Of a DNA stretch of 64,000 nt, positions 48,391-61,216 are shown in pieces (the stretch's first letter is position 1; each line of letters starts with the position of its first letter). The position numbers and the translations under genes were made by a program. The notes below the pieces were generated by a model. That model saw only the letters and a program-made list of their open reading frames with translations, was not told where the DNA came from and did not search any database. The stretch comes from Vicia villosa (lineage: Eukaryota; Streptophyta; Magnoliopsida; Fabales; Fabaceae). The stretch spans positions 992,001-1,056,000 of the forward strand of contig NW_026705155.1 in NCBI RefSeq assembly GCF_029867415.1, read 5' to 3'.

Positions 48391-49273
48391 TATTTATTTT
48401 TGATAATTTAAAATATTAAATATGTGGTCAATGTTTTGTTAATTTTTTTTATTTATTATGTAAATTATTTATTATTTAAAATATTTGAAATGTACTTATG
48501 AAATTTTTTGAGATTCTTTTATTTTATTATTTATAATGTAATTTAATTTTGGAAAAAAAAATAAATATTCTATAAAAAAATGATTTTACTAAATGGATGG
48601 TAGTGTGGCGGGGATACTCGGAACCAACCTGAACCCATTTAGGACGGATTTGGGTTTTAATTCTCCATCCCCATTTGAGTTTGGGACAGAGAATGGGGAT
48701 TGTTTGGGGATTCAGGTTTGGGTTTGAGGGAGGTAAAAACCGTCCCCGACCCGCCCCGTTACCATGGCTACTTGTCTTGAATAAATAGGACTAGAAAATT
48801 GAGAGAATGGTTGGAAAAAAATGAAGAATCTGAATTTGAGATATTTGTTCGTTTTTAAAGAACTGATATCAAATGTAAGAGAATGGGGGAGGAAAGACTG
48901 GTTCAATAACTTAAATGGGTGTGTTTGAATTCCAATGTTTGAAGCGAGAATTTGGAGTCCAATCTTTGGGCATGTTTTTTACTTGAATTGGATGTGTTTT
49001 TTATGAAGTGGTTTGTTGTATTGTGGTAAGAATGTCAACTTGCATCTGCTAGTGGGAATTGCTCTGTTTAGGACCCCAAAGATGGGCAATTTTTCTCCAT
49101 AGTGAAAGGGATATGAACAAAATCCCTCAAATACACTTCGAGGAAAGAGACGGAGAACTTATACCCCGTGCCGCCCCGCCTAAAATACCATAATATCCTC
49201 AATTAATATATAATTTTAAATCTGTAGGTAGGTTTACTTATCGTTTCATATCATTTATTTTATAAAAAAAAAA
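48391..49273. other. AT-rich intergenic sequence with a G-rich patch
   Basis: AT-rich DNA. The stretch 48600-48770 is unusual for its runs such as 'ccgtccccgacccgccccgt' and repeated 'tggggatt', and a similar 'gtgccgccccgcc' occurs at 49169. These may be remnants of a small repeat. No gene was seen. Confidence 0.35.
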
Positions 49274-49820
49274 GGCTAAATTACCTCCAAGGCCCTTTAA
49301 GTTATTTAATTGTAACAAGTCAGTCTTTTATGTTTTTTCGCTACATGTGGGTCATTTATGTTAACGTTTGCATCGTTGACCTTTTTTTCTACTTTATTTT
49401 GTTCTTTTAATTTTATTTTAACTTCTAAAATTCATATTAAATTCGTTTTTGGTCTAAAAATTATGAAAATATTTCTAAAAATATTTCTTCTCATTTTACA
49501 CTTCGTGTAATTATACGAGAATTTTATTTTCTATTTTACTATTTTTCTTTAATTTCTTCTTTTGCATACATTTTAATTAATTTAAAAATGTTTTTATACA
49601 CTAAAGATGATCTCTGATCTATGTTAAGTGACATATCAATACCATTAGTGTCACTTCAACTTTTTTGAAAAGGAGTTTGTGAAAAAGGTTATGCGTTAGT
49701 TAACATAAAGGACCCGCATGTAGCCAAAAAAATATAAAGGACCCACATGTAGCCAAAAAAATTTAAAGGACTAACTTGTTACACTTAAATAATTTAAAGG
49801 ACTCTAGAGATAATTTAACC
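49274..49820. mobile_element. Non-autonomous TIR element, about 547 bp
   Basis: The left end GGCTAAATTACC and the right end GATAATTTAACC are the starts of long inverted repeats. Left 'ttatttaattgtaacaagt' matches right 'acttgttacacttaaataa' in reverse complement, and the match continues with 'gctacatgtgggtc' over about 110 bases. TATAAAAAA occurs at 49821-49829 and at 49261-49269, which would be a 9-bp duplication allowing a slipped A run. That size fits a Mutator-like MITE. The interior is AT-rich without an ORF. Confidence 0.65.
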
Positions 49821-50791
49821 TATAAAAAAGTTATAATCTAAATGTAATGTTAATAAAAGAGAGAGACATAAATGATTATGGTGGTCATGACTCTCACAAG
49901 CATGAATGAAATATTATCAAAACAATAATTTTATCGTAGAGGATTAGTTTCTTGATTTCTTTATGGTTAGTTTTTAAATTTCCTTTTATAATTAATTTGG
50001 TAAAAAATAATAATTTTTATATTTATAGATTTTCGCATAACAATAGAGATCTGTTAGAATTTGTGGGAATTGAGAATGAAAAGACAAAATCCAAATATTG
50101 ACATCTCCATATTGTGGTGCATCCAGATTTTAAACTCCATACAGTAAAAAAAAAAAAAAAAAGGTAAAATCTATTTTTCACCAAGATGAAAGAGAATTAG
50201 TAAGGATGAAATGAGAAACTCCATTTGTTATCCCCATCATTGTGTTTTGTTTTGCAGGTTTCATGAAATATCAGTTTACTATTAGTTGTTATCACCATGG
50301 TCATATCATATCATTTGATGAACAATTAATTTTGCCAGTACTCTTCCAAACTCTAAGTATAGAAGAAAATTCTAGGTCTTGTATAGTAATTCATTGAGCT
50401 ACAGATTTTCAAGTTGGATTCAAAAAACGAGACGAGTAATACTACCCATGGATCGAAAAAACACATTCAGAAAAAACAAGTTAAATATAAGGTTTTTTAT
50501 TTCAATAGGTAAGACTTTGTTATTTTTCATTTTTCTCAGTTTACTTGCTAGGAAGGAAACTCGTGTAGGTACTCATACCTTAATAACGTTGGCTACATTT
50601 TGTGAATTGAGAGAAAAAATAACTACATGTTATGACATTTTTCAACTTACTTTCACAAGGTCACGTTCACATGTCATGTCAACATATCAATACTATGAAC
50701 AAGATCACAAAATATACTCGAAAAACAACAAGATCCTAAAATACATGACAATAAGACTTCATGGTTAATCTTATTCCTATATTGTTATCAA
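49821..50791. other. Intergenic sequence
   Basis: AT-rich, with a poly-A run near 50145-50161. A 129-codon frame at 50379-50768 has no recognisable domain and a composition like its surroundings, so I do not call it a gene. Confidence 0.4.
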
Positions 50792-50821
50792 ATGCTCATC
50801 TTTTCTGCCTGTTCACGAGCA

Positions 50822-50948
50822 ATGGAGGCGGAAAGAATTCCAAGATCTCGATTTATAACTGTCATTTCAGATTCACATTCAGAGATTATTGCTGAGACAG
50901 AAGAAGGCCCTCCTGATGTTTCCGATCCAGAAGCAAGTGCAGCATGTG
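50822..50948 (+). other. Possible exon, unknown gene
   Basis: The frame from the ATG at 50822 ([11 protein letters not shown]...) reads as an acidic, Ser/Glu-rich peptide of about 42 residues with protein-like codon use, and is followed by a good splice donor, GTGAGT, at 50947. No family was recognised. It could be a leftover exon of a truncated gene downstream of the importin gene. Confidence 0.2.
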
Positions 50949-51299
50949 AGTCTCTAAGATTTTGCAGGTTCCCTAAAAACTGTTGCAGACAGACAGATTT
51001 GCTATATTAATAAGGCTGTATCTGTCAACACATCTATTCATCATGTTTATTGAAATGTAAATGGAGTTGAGCCAAAAAGTTAATGATAAATGGCTTAAAT
51101 ACAAGTATAATCTTGAAACTTCCGATTGTCCTAAATCCTAATTACCCAATCGGGTGTAAATAAATCTACTTCTGTTAGGTTAATATAATTTTTACAAGAG
51201 TGGCCATAGAATTTAATTAAAAAGAGCCGAAATTAAAAGTTATGTACATGATATTAATATGAATTGCTTACTCGGTGTTTCACTTTCACTACAACTCAA

Positions 51300-51449
51300 T
51301 TGACTATTTCTGCGGGTGGTGGTGGCCTATCCCATGCCAAAGAGTGGTCACGGTTAACCCTAGCCACTTATAAGAACATTTCAAAAAATTTAAACTTTGA
51401 TACAAATGATGAACTGATAAAAGCAGTGGCAGGGTCAATCCTTGAATAA
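51300..51449 (+). other. Possible terminal exon, unknown gene
   Basis: An open stretch ends in TAA at 51447. It encodes 'KEWSRLTLATYKNISKNLN' and a C-terminus 'KAVAGSILE', which looks more protein-like than nearby DNA. A pyrimidine-rich stretch before it could act as an acceptor. No family was recognised. It is in the same orientation as the possible exon at 50822. Confidence 0.2.
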
Positions 51450-52302
51450 TGATTGAATATAGGTAGTTGGCCCGCAAACTAACAAAACCGCTGCTCGCAA
51501 GCTTAACATCCATTTGATCTCCATATTTTCAAGTTCAATACAAAGTCTAGAAACCCTCTGACTTATTTTCGTACAAACATAAGCCATTTGTTACTGACAA
51601 AAAATGGCTGTGCTATATGAATATAGTTTAGTCATCAACAAAAATAAACTTGTTAATGTTATTGCTGTGGATCAGATTAACTTTCAATCAACTAAAATTT
51701 CAGATTGGACTGCCAGCATATACTGTCTCCCAGTTTACAATACTTTTTGCATCTGCATGTGTTTAGATGCATGCATACAGACACTTGACATTGTGACTCA
51801 GTGTTTAGTATGGACAATTACAAAGTGAAGGGGGAAGTCCAGAAGAAAACAGGGTAATGCTTCAGATTAAATTAAAAAACGAGGAGGAATGGAGGATGAC
51901 AGCAATGAATCAATGCAGAATGAGAAAATCCAATGTGAGCAGCACAGCAAGATTGAAGAGAAACAGAAGCGCGGATATGTATACATATAAAACCATAGTT
52001 ATGAATAGTAGTACTTTTGCAATAAACTGCTGATAGACAAATTTAGAATTATGGAAGCATTTTTGCCAATATCATAGGTTTTAAGAAAAATATTTTTGCC
52101 AAGCAGAGAAAGGTTACCTTTAAAAGCATTTTGTACGCCTCCAATAATCGACTGGCAGCTGGTCCAAAAGTGTATTTAAGCCCGAAATAATATACATTTG
52201 TATTTGCTAACGTTTTTGTACCTTTACACATTGAAAAATTGAAATCTTGCAGTCTCATGCCCTATTGTACAATTCAATTAGAAAACAAGGAGTCTTTCAC
52301 CT
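51450..52302. other. Downstream flank of the importin-like gene
   Basis: AT-rich sequence between the importin stop codon and the possible exons. The proximal part probably contains its 3' UTR. No other feature was seen. Confidence 0.4.
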
Positions 52303-55300
52303 TCATATTTCAATTTTCATTCCACCATGTTGTTCTATGAAGTCAATCATCAAACTGATAGCTTCTTCAGTTCCCAGACGGTGAGGTCCAGATAAGATCT
52401 ATAGCAAAGTATACATTACACATACAAGAAAGTACATTATCAAATAAATCCATATCTCACAAAATAAAGAAATTCAAATAAATCCACATTTCTTCTTACT
52501 TGTTTTACTATTAAAATAATCTCGGGAAGATTCTCATTGTTAGTTCCAAATAGGTATTCATCAGACCTGATCATTGTAGACAGGTTAAACATTTGTTTAG
52601 CCCAATACATGTACCAAAGTGGTCCAAAGGAGAATTAACAACACTTTAATAATACCTCTGTATCAATTTAGAAAGCAGCCCATGTGTATATCTAGCTTCA
52701 ATGGAATCCTGCTTTAATGGCAAGAAGCTTAACCATCTCTGAAACACCTGCTTAAAAACCATTATGATTCAGGATAGCAAACAAAAATCCAAGATAGAGA
52801 ATCTATTTTGTATTACCTTAGGGTCTATACTGTCACCATGAAATTCACAGATTTTTCCAAGGGCTGCAACTGCGGTATCACATAGCCTTACATCTCTATC
52901 TTCAAATGGTTTATCAATTGAAAGACTTTTCTTCATTTCAACATATAGGTAGTAGATACCGGCTGCGAAAAAACCTATTACTTGTCATATTCCAAGAAAA
53001 TCAATACACACACAGTTCCACTCTTATAAGTTTAAGAGCTTAAAGAAGTTACCATCAACAAAGTCTTTAAATCGATCTCCTCCAAACATAGCACAAATAC
53101 CGATTGCCGCTATAGCATGCTAGAATAATCATTTCCAAAAAGTTAATAATCATGTTTCTTACACAAATAAATAAGTAAAGAATAAAAATTATGGGCAATT
53201 TTAAAATACCGGCTTGGAACAAGGATAATTTTCCTTTAAAGCAAAACTGGAGGCTGAATTATATCTGTCATGATACCTATTCAAATAGCACCAACAAAGG
53301 AACAAAATGTATAAATAATAGAGGCATTTATTATTGCTATAACTTTAGACAAAACTGATAAGAGAAACGAATTACAGAGGCAATTTGTCCGGGAAAAGTG
53401 GCAAGATAACATTAAAAATGGCAATTCCAAAAGCTATCACTCTATCTGGATTGTCTTCTGCCTGCCAATAGTAGCATGAATCTATATCAAACATCAAATA
53501 TATATGCAGGTTTTCTAGATGAGAAAAAATAACAAAGGAGAACATACCAAAAGCACGACAACATTTGACGCGAGGTCATCAGCATGTAGCATGAATTTGT
53601 CTTTAAATGTTTCAACAAATGTTGCTATTAAGTGAAGTATATGCTGTGATGAGCAAAAAAGCTGATTACTACTCCTACTCTGGATAAAATGCATGTGTAT
53701 TCAAAAGCAAGAGAGTTTAAAGATACAACCTGAAGTGTATCTTCTGTTGGTAAAGATTCACATCTACCTCCCAAAGTTCCAACTCCTTGTTCTTTCATTG
53801 TTCCAATTTTAATAATCTTTTGTACTGTATCTTTTATCTCGTCAGCAATAAACTTGATCAAAGAATCATCGAAAAGTGAACTAGAAGACTGCATAATGAA
53901 CACGTGTTACTTTATAAAAATATATGATCCAAACATATTACCGATATATATTTAGCAGAATTGTATTGTACCTGAATGCATTTGACAAGTGACCTCAATA
54001 TTATTGTAGTAACAACCTTATCAGTTACCTGCATTTGTTTTGAAATGACAAGAAATAACTTGATGCATAAACTAATAAATTAAGACGTTAGAGGGATAAC
54101 CAAATACCTTCTTCAACAAGTCAACCACAGATCGCAAAATGAAGAGAGCCCGATAACTTTTAATGTCATTATTTGTGTCTCCTACTTTAAGTGAGAGTAA
54201 CAGGTTTGGAAGACCTAAAAACAGAAGGTGAATTAGTTTATCAAAAATGGCTTAAACACAAATTTCAAGATTGTAAGCTGAACTCGAATAATTTAAATCT
54301 ATATTCACCTGAAATAGCAGTCTTGCGAATTTGAAAGTTAGAACATTCAAGAATGCGCACAAATAATATAACAACCTAAACATTTAAATACATGTTTTAT
54401 TAGTCACATGTTTGTTTTCTAGGTAGACAGACACCTCTACATAAAACACAAACTTCAGATCTATCAAACCAACCTTGCTAATGTAGGGGGAAAAGTTTAT
54501 AGAGGACCGAACAGCACAATATGACAAAGTATTACAAACCAGAACCATCATGTTTTCAATTAAACGCTTGTTATGATCATCCTTGAGTTTAGCAACAGTT
54601 AAGTCAAGACAGAGTTGCGCAGATCCAAGCAACATTGGAATAATTTTATCAGTAAATTTGTCAATACTCACTCTCGGGCATCGACAGATTTGATCCAGAA
54701 CCTGCACAATGTTAATATCTATTCAATTAGTAATACAAACTTTAAACTAGCATTATCATGTGTTCTGTATTGATTTCAAATATACCTTTAAGATGATATA
54801 TTTTGTCGTGTGTTCTGTATTGCTCAATTTTCCTTCAAGTGATATTATAGATTCCATGACCTTCAAATGTTACAAGATAAATAAATTAGTACAGCAAAAA
54901 AATCATTTCATAAATATTTGACACCTTTATGATGTCTGAATTTGTCACAAATTCAATCAAATTTGGAATGATATATACCAAGATCATAAGGTACATCAAG
55001 CCTATTCGTGAACGGTCATAAACGTATTTGTATTACATTAGATATAATTTTACCCAATTTAAAATAGAATTAGCAGAAATACTCGCCTGAATAGCTTCTT
55101 GCTCTTTGAAGTTATCTGGCCCAACTTTCCTTACAAGATATACCATGCATTCTAGATATTTGGCAAGGACCAACAGTCTAGATAAACTGTGCTTATTAAA
55201 CACAATGACTTTCAGTGCTTCCATTGTGGTATCGTAATAATTTTGGCGAAAAGTTCTCTGCATGCAACAATTGCATATCAAATCACATTAGGTTAACTGT

Positions 55301-57748
55301 TTACTGTAATCAAAACCTATGACTTCGGATATTAATGTATACCGGTATTAAAACTGCAAAGAGTCTCAGGGTATCAATAGCTTCCTCCGGTAACTTTGGA
55401 TCTTCATGCTGAAATTTATTGTAAGTACGTAAAACATAAGAAACGATAGAAAAATAACAGTTGAGACTACACCAATACTATGCGTAAATATGTAGAAGCA
55501 TAATACATGAGTAAATGAGAAGTTGATATATATCGTGAAAATTAAGGACTACCGTACATTAAGAAATGCATGTAATGATGCTACAAATTCCCCAAAAGGT
55601 GATATTTCATCTAAGCCGCAAATATTTACCAAGGATCGAACAGCAATCACAGCATATCTCTGCAGAAAATAATAAACAAAGGATATCATTTATGAATTCA
55701 AGAGTAACATTAGGAATATGCTGTTTTACTAACAGAGGTCAAGCAGCGAGCGGCATTAATATTTTGTACCTGTACACGGGCACAAGAGTAACTTCTAATG
55801 GAGGGAACTAGTTTAGCCAATAACTTCTTGTGATACTGGCCATTCATTAATAGTTCCTTATATTCAGTCAAACACTTAATTGCATGCATAGTAGCACAAA
55901 GTACTCGGGAGTCCGGATCATCTAGTGACTTAAAAACATGATTCACAACTTGGTCAAAGTACTGCACCATGTCCTGTGGTGGCAAAAGGGAAGAGGGAAT
56001 CATATATGAATGTAATTGTTAGCATCATAAATTACATAATTGTAATTGCAGCCGCAACATAATTGTTTTCCTAGTTCCTGCAGCACATGGAAAGTATCCA
56101 ATTCTCATGATATTAAGGATCACAGCGCAATACGACTGCAGACCTGATTCAAATCCTTGATCACTATATATCCTAGCTTGCACGATAACAATAATGAAGG
56201 GGAGAAGAGTACGATTCTTCTCAAAACAATGTACTACAGAGCAGACATAGAAAAATTACATGACATGATTGCTCTTTCTATAAACTAATGCATCACCATG
56301 AAAACACTAGAGTTTAAAGCTCATTCAATAAACATACATACCACACTGATGTTTCTCTCTATGATCCAACCAATGGCAAGCATTGCTGCATGACGGAGGC
56401 GCCAATCAACATGAGATGCATAGTGCATGGTTATCGTCTCAGTTGCCGTGGGAACAAACACACCTTCATCCCCGTCTAAAGAGAGTGAATCGAACAAGAA
56501 GACCCCATAGTTGAAAGCATCTGTCATCCCATAGTCATCAGAATCCTTATTGTCATACCAAAGAGGATCATCATCATCATCATCAACACACGACAAAAGG
56601 CTTAAAGAAACCGCAAGCACCCTCCTTACATCCTCATGAGAAAGATTCCCAATCATATTTACCATCTCTTTCTGATCCGCCGCATCAAGCTCCTTGAGAA
56701 TACTAACTGCAACAAGCACCAGTTCCTCGCTCACATTTTCTATCTCTGCTACTCGAATCATGCACCAAAACACTTCCCCGTGTTTCCCCTCAAAAATATA
56801 ACCATCTTCCTGCGTTACTAAATCCTTCAAACGTTTAACCCTATCCTCCAGAATCTCTTCTTCCCCGTGTTCGTCAATGATATTCAACAAAATCGGCAAG
56901 AGAACGTCACATATTTCTGTTCTCAGAAGACCTTTCGACAATACCATCAACGACAACGCTGCATTGTATGCCAATTTCTTCAATTCCCGATCCATCGAGT
57001 AAATCAATTCCAAGATGTTTGAGAAGACGAGATCAAACCTCCCTTGATTCAACCAGAACTCCCTATTTAGAAAAGCATTCCTCGAAAGCTCCGTTAACAA
57101 CAAAAGCCCTTTCTTAATATCCGATTCCGCTTTTCCAGAAATGCAATCGCAAGCATACTGAAGAAGCTCCTCCCAACTGCCGAGAGAAAACTGATGCAAC
57201 CTATCAGCGAGGATGCCAATCATTTCGCATAGCGAAGGAAACACAATTTCTTCAGATTCCACCTCGAGTGAATGAAGAAGAGGCTCTTTGAGTTGAACCA
57301 AGATAGAGGAATGCATTGAACTGTTTACTCCTTCAGGAAGAACTTCAAGAAGAAGAGCAACGGTTTGTATTCGCGTTCGAAGCGGAGGGTGGAGTTTGAG
57401 GATTTTGGCGAGCTTGAATGAAAATGCGTTAGGGTAATGAAGTGCGAATGATTTGAAAATTGTCATTAACGTTTCTTTCTTGGTTTCAGCGTATTCATCA
57501 ACTGCTTCTTGCAGCGGCGAGAGGTCGACGGGTTCGAGTAATTTTGCTGCGTGTTGTTGAAGTTCCAAGCCGTGGATGAGAGATTTGTCCTGGGCTTCTT
57601 CAATGCGCCTTCTCTTGAACACTCTTTCTTCCAAGTAGTTGCGCGGTGGCGGGTTTATGTCTGGCTCGAAGGGATCGCGTAGGTGAGATTCTGGCGGAGG
57701 TTGCAACGGAGGCTTGTGAGTTGAGGCGGAGCTAGATGTTGACGCCAT
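52303..57748 (-). CDS. Importin-5-like protein (importin beta family)
   Basis: Nuclear transport receptor of the importin-5 type, expected to carry cargo through the nuclear pore under Ran control. I joined 19 exons: 57748-56342, 55973-55770, 55659-55558, 55408-55343, 55257-55087, 54860-54786, 54701-54474, 54375-54309, 54214-54108, 54028-53972, 53888-53730, 53643-53548, 53461-53376, 53276-53210, 53119-53053, 52962-52817, 52747-52656, 52566-52500, 52398-52303. They total 3360 nt, 1119 residues, with no stop or frame break; the family is usually about 1100. HEAT repeats run throughout. Recognised blocks include an acidic DDDDDDPLWY run near residue 386, 'WRLRHAAMLAIGWI', and 'MLLGSAQLCLDLTV', all aligning in order with importin-5. 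The N-terminal 75 residues (with KRRR) are an extension unlike the usual start. Exon 1 is very long. Intron 5 uses a GC donor. It is strongly diverged from canonical importin-5, so a specialised paralogue is likely. Start: the first ATG in frame; an upstream TTG is not used. Confidence 0.85.
54861..55086 (-). other. GC-AG intron of the importin-like gene
   Basis: The donor is CAG|GCGAGT on the minus strand and the acceptor TTTGAAG|GTC. The exon join 'EQEAIQ' to 'VMESIISLEG' follows the importin-5 family order (…AxQVMExLxSLxG), which supports the GC donor over the nearby GT. Confidence 0.7.
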
Positions 57749-58939
57749 TGTTGACAACAAGTTGAAACTTCTTCAATGGCGGATTTTGGAGGGAAAACTA
57801 GTTGTCAGGAATTGGTTTTTCTGGTAGGTGTCCACGTCAGCATATTCTTTCATTATAGGCTCACTCATTGTGATGGACCTCAAGCCCGTTTCTCATTCAT
57901 TGTAGAAAGTCACTATTATGTTACATTATAGGTATTTTGTATATGCTATTTAGAATAGATGAGTAATGTGTTTGAGTCAATAAATCAATGCATTCTCCAT
58001 ATATTCTATGCATCATTTCTAAAGAATAACATGCATTTCATCTCGCATAATAAATTTTTATAATTGATAGACAGACCAGTTTTTAATTTATAATCCGCGT
58101 AGTTTAACCCTGGCGTGTTCGATTTATTTTTTCAACTATTTTTCGGTCATATTTTGATCAACCCAGCCCTTTTCAACTGAGTGTTTTTTACTATAAAATT
58201 TGATCAAAATTTTTCTGTTTTTGAAAGTATATTTCGCACTGATTATTTTAATGCATTTATTTTACTTTTCCGAACACTTTTGTGCCCGATTTTTATTCGT
58301 TTTAAGTCTATTTATTTTTATTTTTTTTTGTATTAAGTCTATTTATTTTTGTTTTTTCATCAAAATGTCCGAGATAATTAAATAGAGTTATCTGCATTTT
58401 CAGTTTAAATTTATTTTGATTATTTAAATTTGTTTTAATTTTGTTTAATTAATTTGTCTTAATTAATTTTAAGACTTTCAATGGACCAATTCAAGACACT
58501 CCAACTCTCTCCACTCAGTCTTCTCCATTACTTAGTCCCACTCTCTCCACCTTTCTCTCTGGAGCCAATGATCCAGTGGCAATAAGAGTTTGTGTTGTTT
58601 ATATGTTATTGTTGATATGTGAGTGTAAATATGCATTATAAATTTGGGTTATTCGAAGATGATTTGGTTTTTAGTGGTGGGATATTTCTAGTGATAGAAA
58701 CCTATAGTTGTGTGTTCTAGTAGATAGTAGTGCCATTCCATTCTTTTTCTTATAAATGTATGCAGTATCAGTATCGTTTATTTTCCAATTCCGGATTCAC
58801 TGTTTTTCAATGGTGAGTTTTATGAATGGCTTAGAGATCACTTTTAAAAACAAGCTTTAATGAAAGTGATTCACCTTTGCCACATTTCTATTATCACTTT
58901 TTATTTGTTTTATTTATTTCATATTAAAATAAGGGCTTT
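57749..58939. other. Upstream flank of the importin-like gene
   Basis: Contains the presumed promoter and 5' UTR of the importin-like gene next to 57749, then AT-rich sequence. I see no other gene and no clear TATA box. Confidence 0.4.
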
Positions 58940-59997
58940 ATTTTATAAAGGATAATGTAAGTGTTGCGGCGGAAATATTATGATTAAATTATTGATTAAC
59001 TTAATTCGTATTAAAAGATTTAGTCTAAAAAAGGGAGAAGATATGTTGTCACATTGAAGTGAAAAACACAACTTGCTAGAAGCATAGTGGTTTGCTTCAC
59101 TACAAGAATTGACTAATATCCTTTCTTTTGAAAAAAAAAAGTTTTGAAAAGATAAAGGCTTGGATAAGATTTTTGAAAATCATTTGACAAAGTCAAGTTT
59201 TATTGAAAAAAAAAGGTCGAGGTTTTAAAACAAAAAGTTTTTGAAATAGGGAGAAACTTTGAAATTTTAAGAATGAGGAGGAGATGAAGTGACTATCCTA
59301 TTGAATATAATAAATGACATGAAATAAATGGTCTCGTTGTCAGGTAGGCCAAGAGAAAGTATTTGTGTGTGCAAGTGAATTAACCATAAGATGGAGCATG
59401 AATATTCCCTTTCCTTTGGATTGAGCCATAAGACAATTAACAAGTAATTAATCAGATAACCACAAATGTAGCAGATGAAATCTCAAGTGTCTTAGATGAA
59501 AAATACAAAGTCTCAGATAAATCAGAAGATCTAAATGGTTCTAAGTCTCAGGCACCACAAAGTATCATATGGAATTAATGCCTAAAATAAACCAAAGTAT
59601 CAGATGAACTCCAAGCTAAGGGAAAGTAACCAAGCCCAAAGGTCCAACTCGAAGCAAGGAATAGTAACACTTAGCACAAAGATACATTAAAAACTTTTTA
59701 CAGTTTTATAGTTATTAGTGTTTTGATGAAAAGAAAAAGAAATCTCAAGGGGCAAAGGGGAAAAGGCAAGAAAGTAAATGACATGGAATGTAAATGGCAA
59801 AAAATTAAATGACATTAATGTAAAGAGTGTGGAAAAGCAAAATTAGCACAATAATGTAGAGTTAATGTTAGTGATGATATTTAATCAACTGATTTGGGGC
59901 TAATGTTGCGCTATGTTAAGCAAACGTAGTTGGACTTAAGCCACAACTCTTAGGGAGGTCTATCTAGCAATTTATGTGTCATGCATGTTAGAGAAAT
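58940..59997 (-). repeat. Decayed Ogre LTR fragment (minus strand)
   Basis: On the minus strand it is collinear with LTR1 of Ogre B: 'tgcttaacatagcgcaa' (about 59909-59925) matches LTR1 near 16011, and further left 'caataggatag..cttcatctcc' matches LTR1 near 16925-16950, followed by the same T/C-rich, 'tttcaaaa'-rich stretch. Many substitutions show it is old. It is cut on the right by the Sirevirus insertion at 59998. Confidence 0.65.
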
Positions 59998-61216
59998 TGA
60001 AGGATAGAAAAACACTTAGAAAGGGGGGGGTTTGAATAAGTGTAGTCTAAAAACTTGAACGATAAAAATAATATGCACAATTATTTTTATCCGGGTTCGT
60101 TGTTAACTAAACTACTCCAGTCCACCCCCACGGAGTGATTTACCTCACCTGAGGATTTAATCCACTAATCGCAACAGATTACAATGGTTTTCCACTTAGT
60201 CCGCGACTAAGTCTTCTAGAGTATCCTGATCACAACCTGATCACTCTAGGAACAAATGCTTAGACACAAGCTAAGACTTTCTTAGAGTATCCTGACCACC
60301 ACGTGATCACTCTAATTACAACTGCTTAGACACAAGCTAAGACTTCCTAGAGTATCCTGATCAACACTTGATCACTCTAGTTACTTACAAATTAATGTAA
60401 TTAAATCAAAGAGTATTACAAATGCTTCTGAAAAGCTATAATCACAACAGTGATATTTCTCTTAACGTTTAAGCTTAATCTCACTAATATATTACAACAG
60501 CAATGTAGTGAGCTTTGATGAAGATGAAGTTTCTGAGCTTTGAGTTTGAACAGCGTTTTAGCAAGTTAATTGTTTAGCAAATCGTCCAGAAATTGGTAAC
60601 CTTGCTTCTCATCAGAACTTCATATTTATAGGCACTTTGAGAAGATGACCGTTGGGCGCATTTAATGCTTTGCGTATTCCGTACAACATTGCATTTAATG
60701 TTTCACGCTTTTGTCAACTACCTCGAGCCTTGTTCACGCTGTGTCTACTGACGTTGCCTTCAATAGCTTTCAACGTTCCTTTTGTCAGTCAGCGTAGCCT
60801 GCCACCTGTACTTTCTTCTGATCTGATGTTTGTGTATATAATATTTGAATATCATCAGAGTCAAACAGCTTGGTGCATAGCATCTTCTCGTCTTCTGACC
60901 TTGAAGTGCTTCTGAGCGTGATACCATGAGAACTTCAGTGCTTCTGCTTCTGATCTCAAGTTCTTCTGATGCTTCCATAGACCCATGTTCTGATTCTGCC
61001 TTGACCATCTTCTGATGTCTTGCCAGACCATGTTCTGATGTTGCATGCTGAACCTTCTGAGACAAAGCTTCTGAGCGCTGATTTGTGCATACTCTTTATA
61101 TATTTCCTGAAAGGGAAATTGCAATGTATTAGAGTACCACATTATCTCACACAAAATTCATATCCTTGTTATCATCAAAACTAAGAATATTGATCAGAAC
61201 AAATCTTGTTCTAACA
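59998..61216 (-). repeat. Sirevirus 3' LTR, 1.2 kb (minus strand)
   Basis: On the minus strand it starts TGTTAGAACAAG at 61216 after a polypurine tract and ends ...TTTTTCTATCCTTCA at 59998. The flank GAAAT at 59993-59997 should be one copy of the 5-bp target duplication; the other would lie outside the window. Inside are repeated 'ctagagtatcctgatcac' blocks (60219, 60282 and 60350 regions). Structure fits the Maximus/SIRE group of Ty1/copia. Confidence 0.8.

Noticed and set aside
50379..50768. 129-codon ORF near the importin-like gene
   Set aside because: Composition matches its AT-rich surroundings and no domain or conserved motif is visible.
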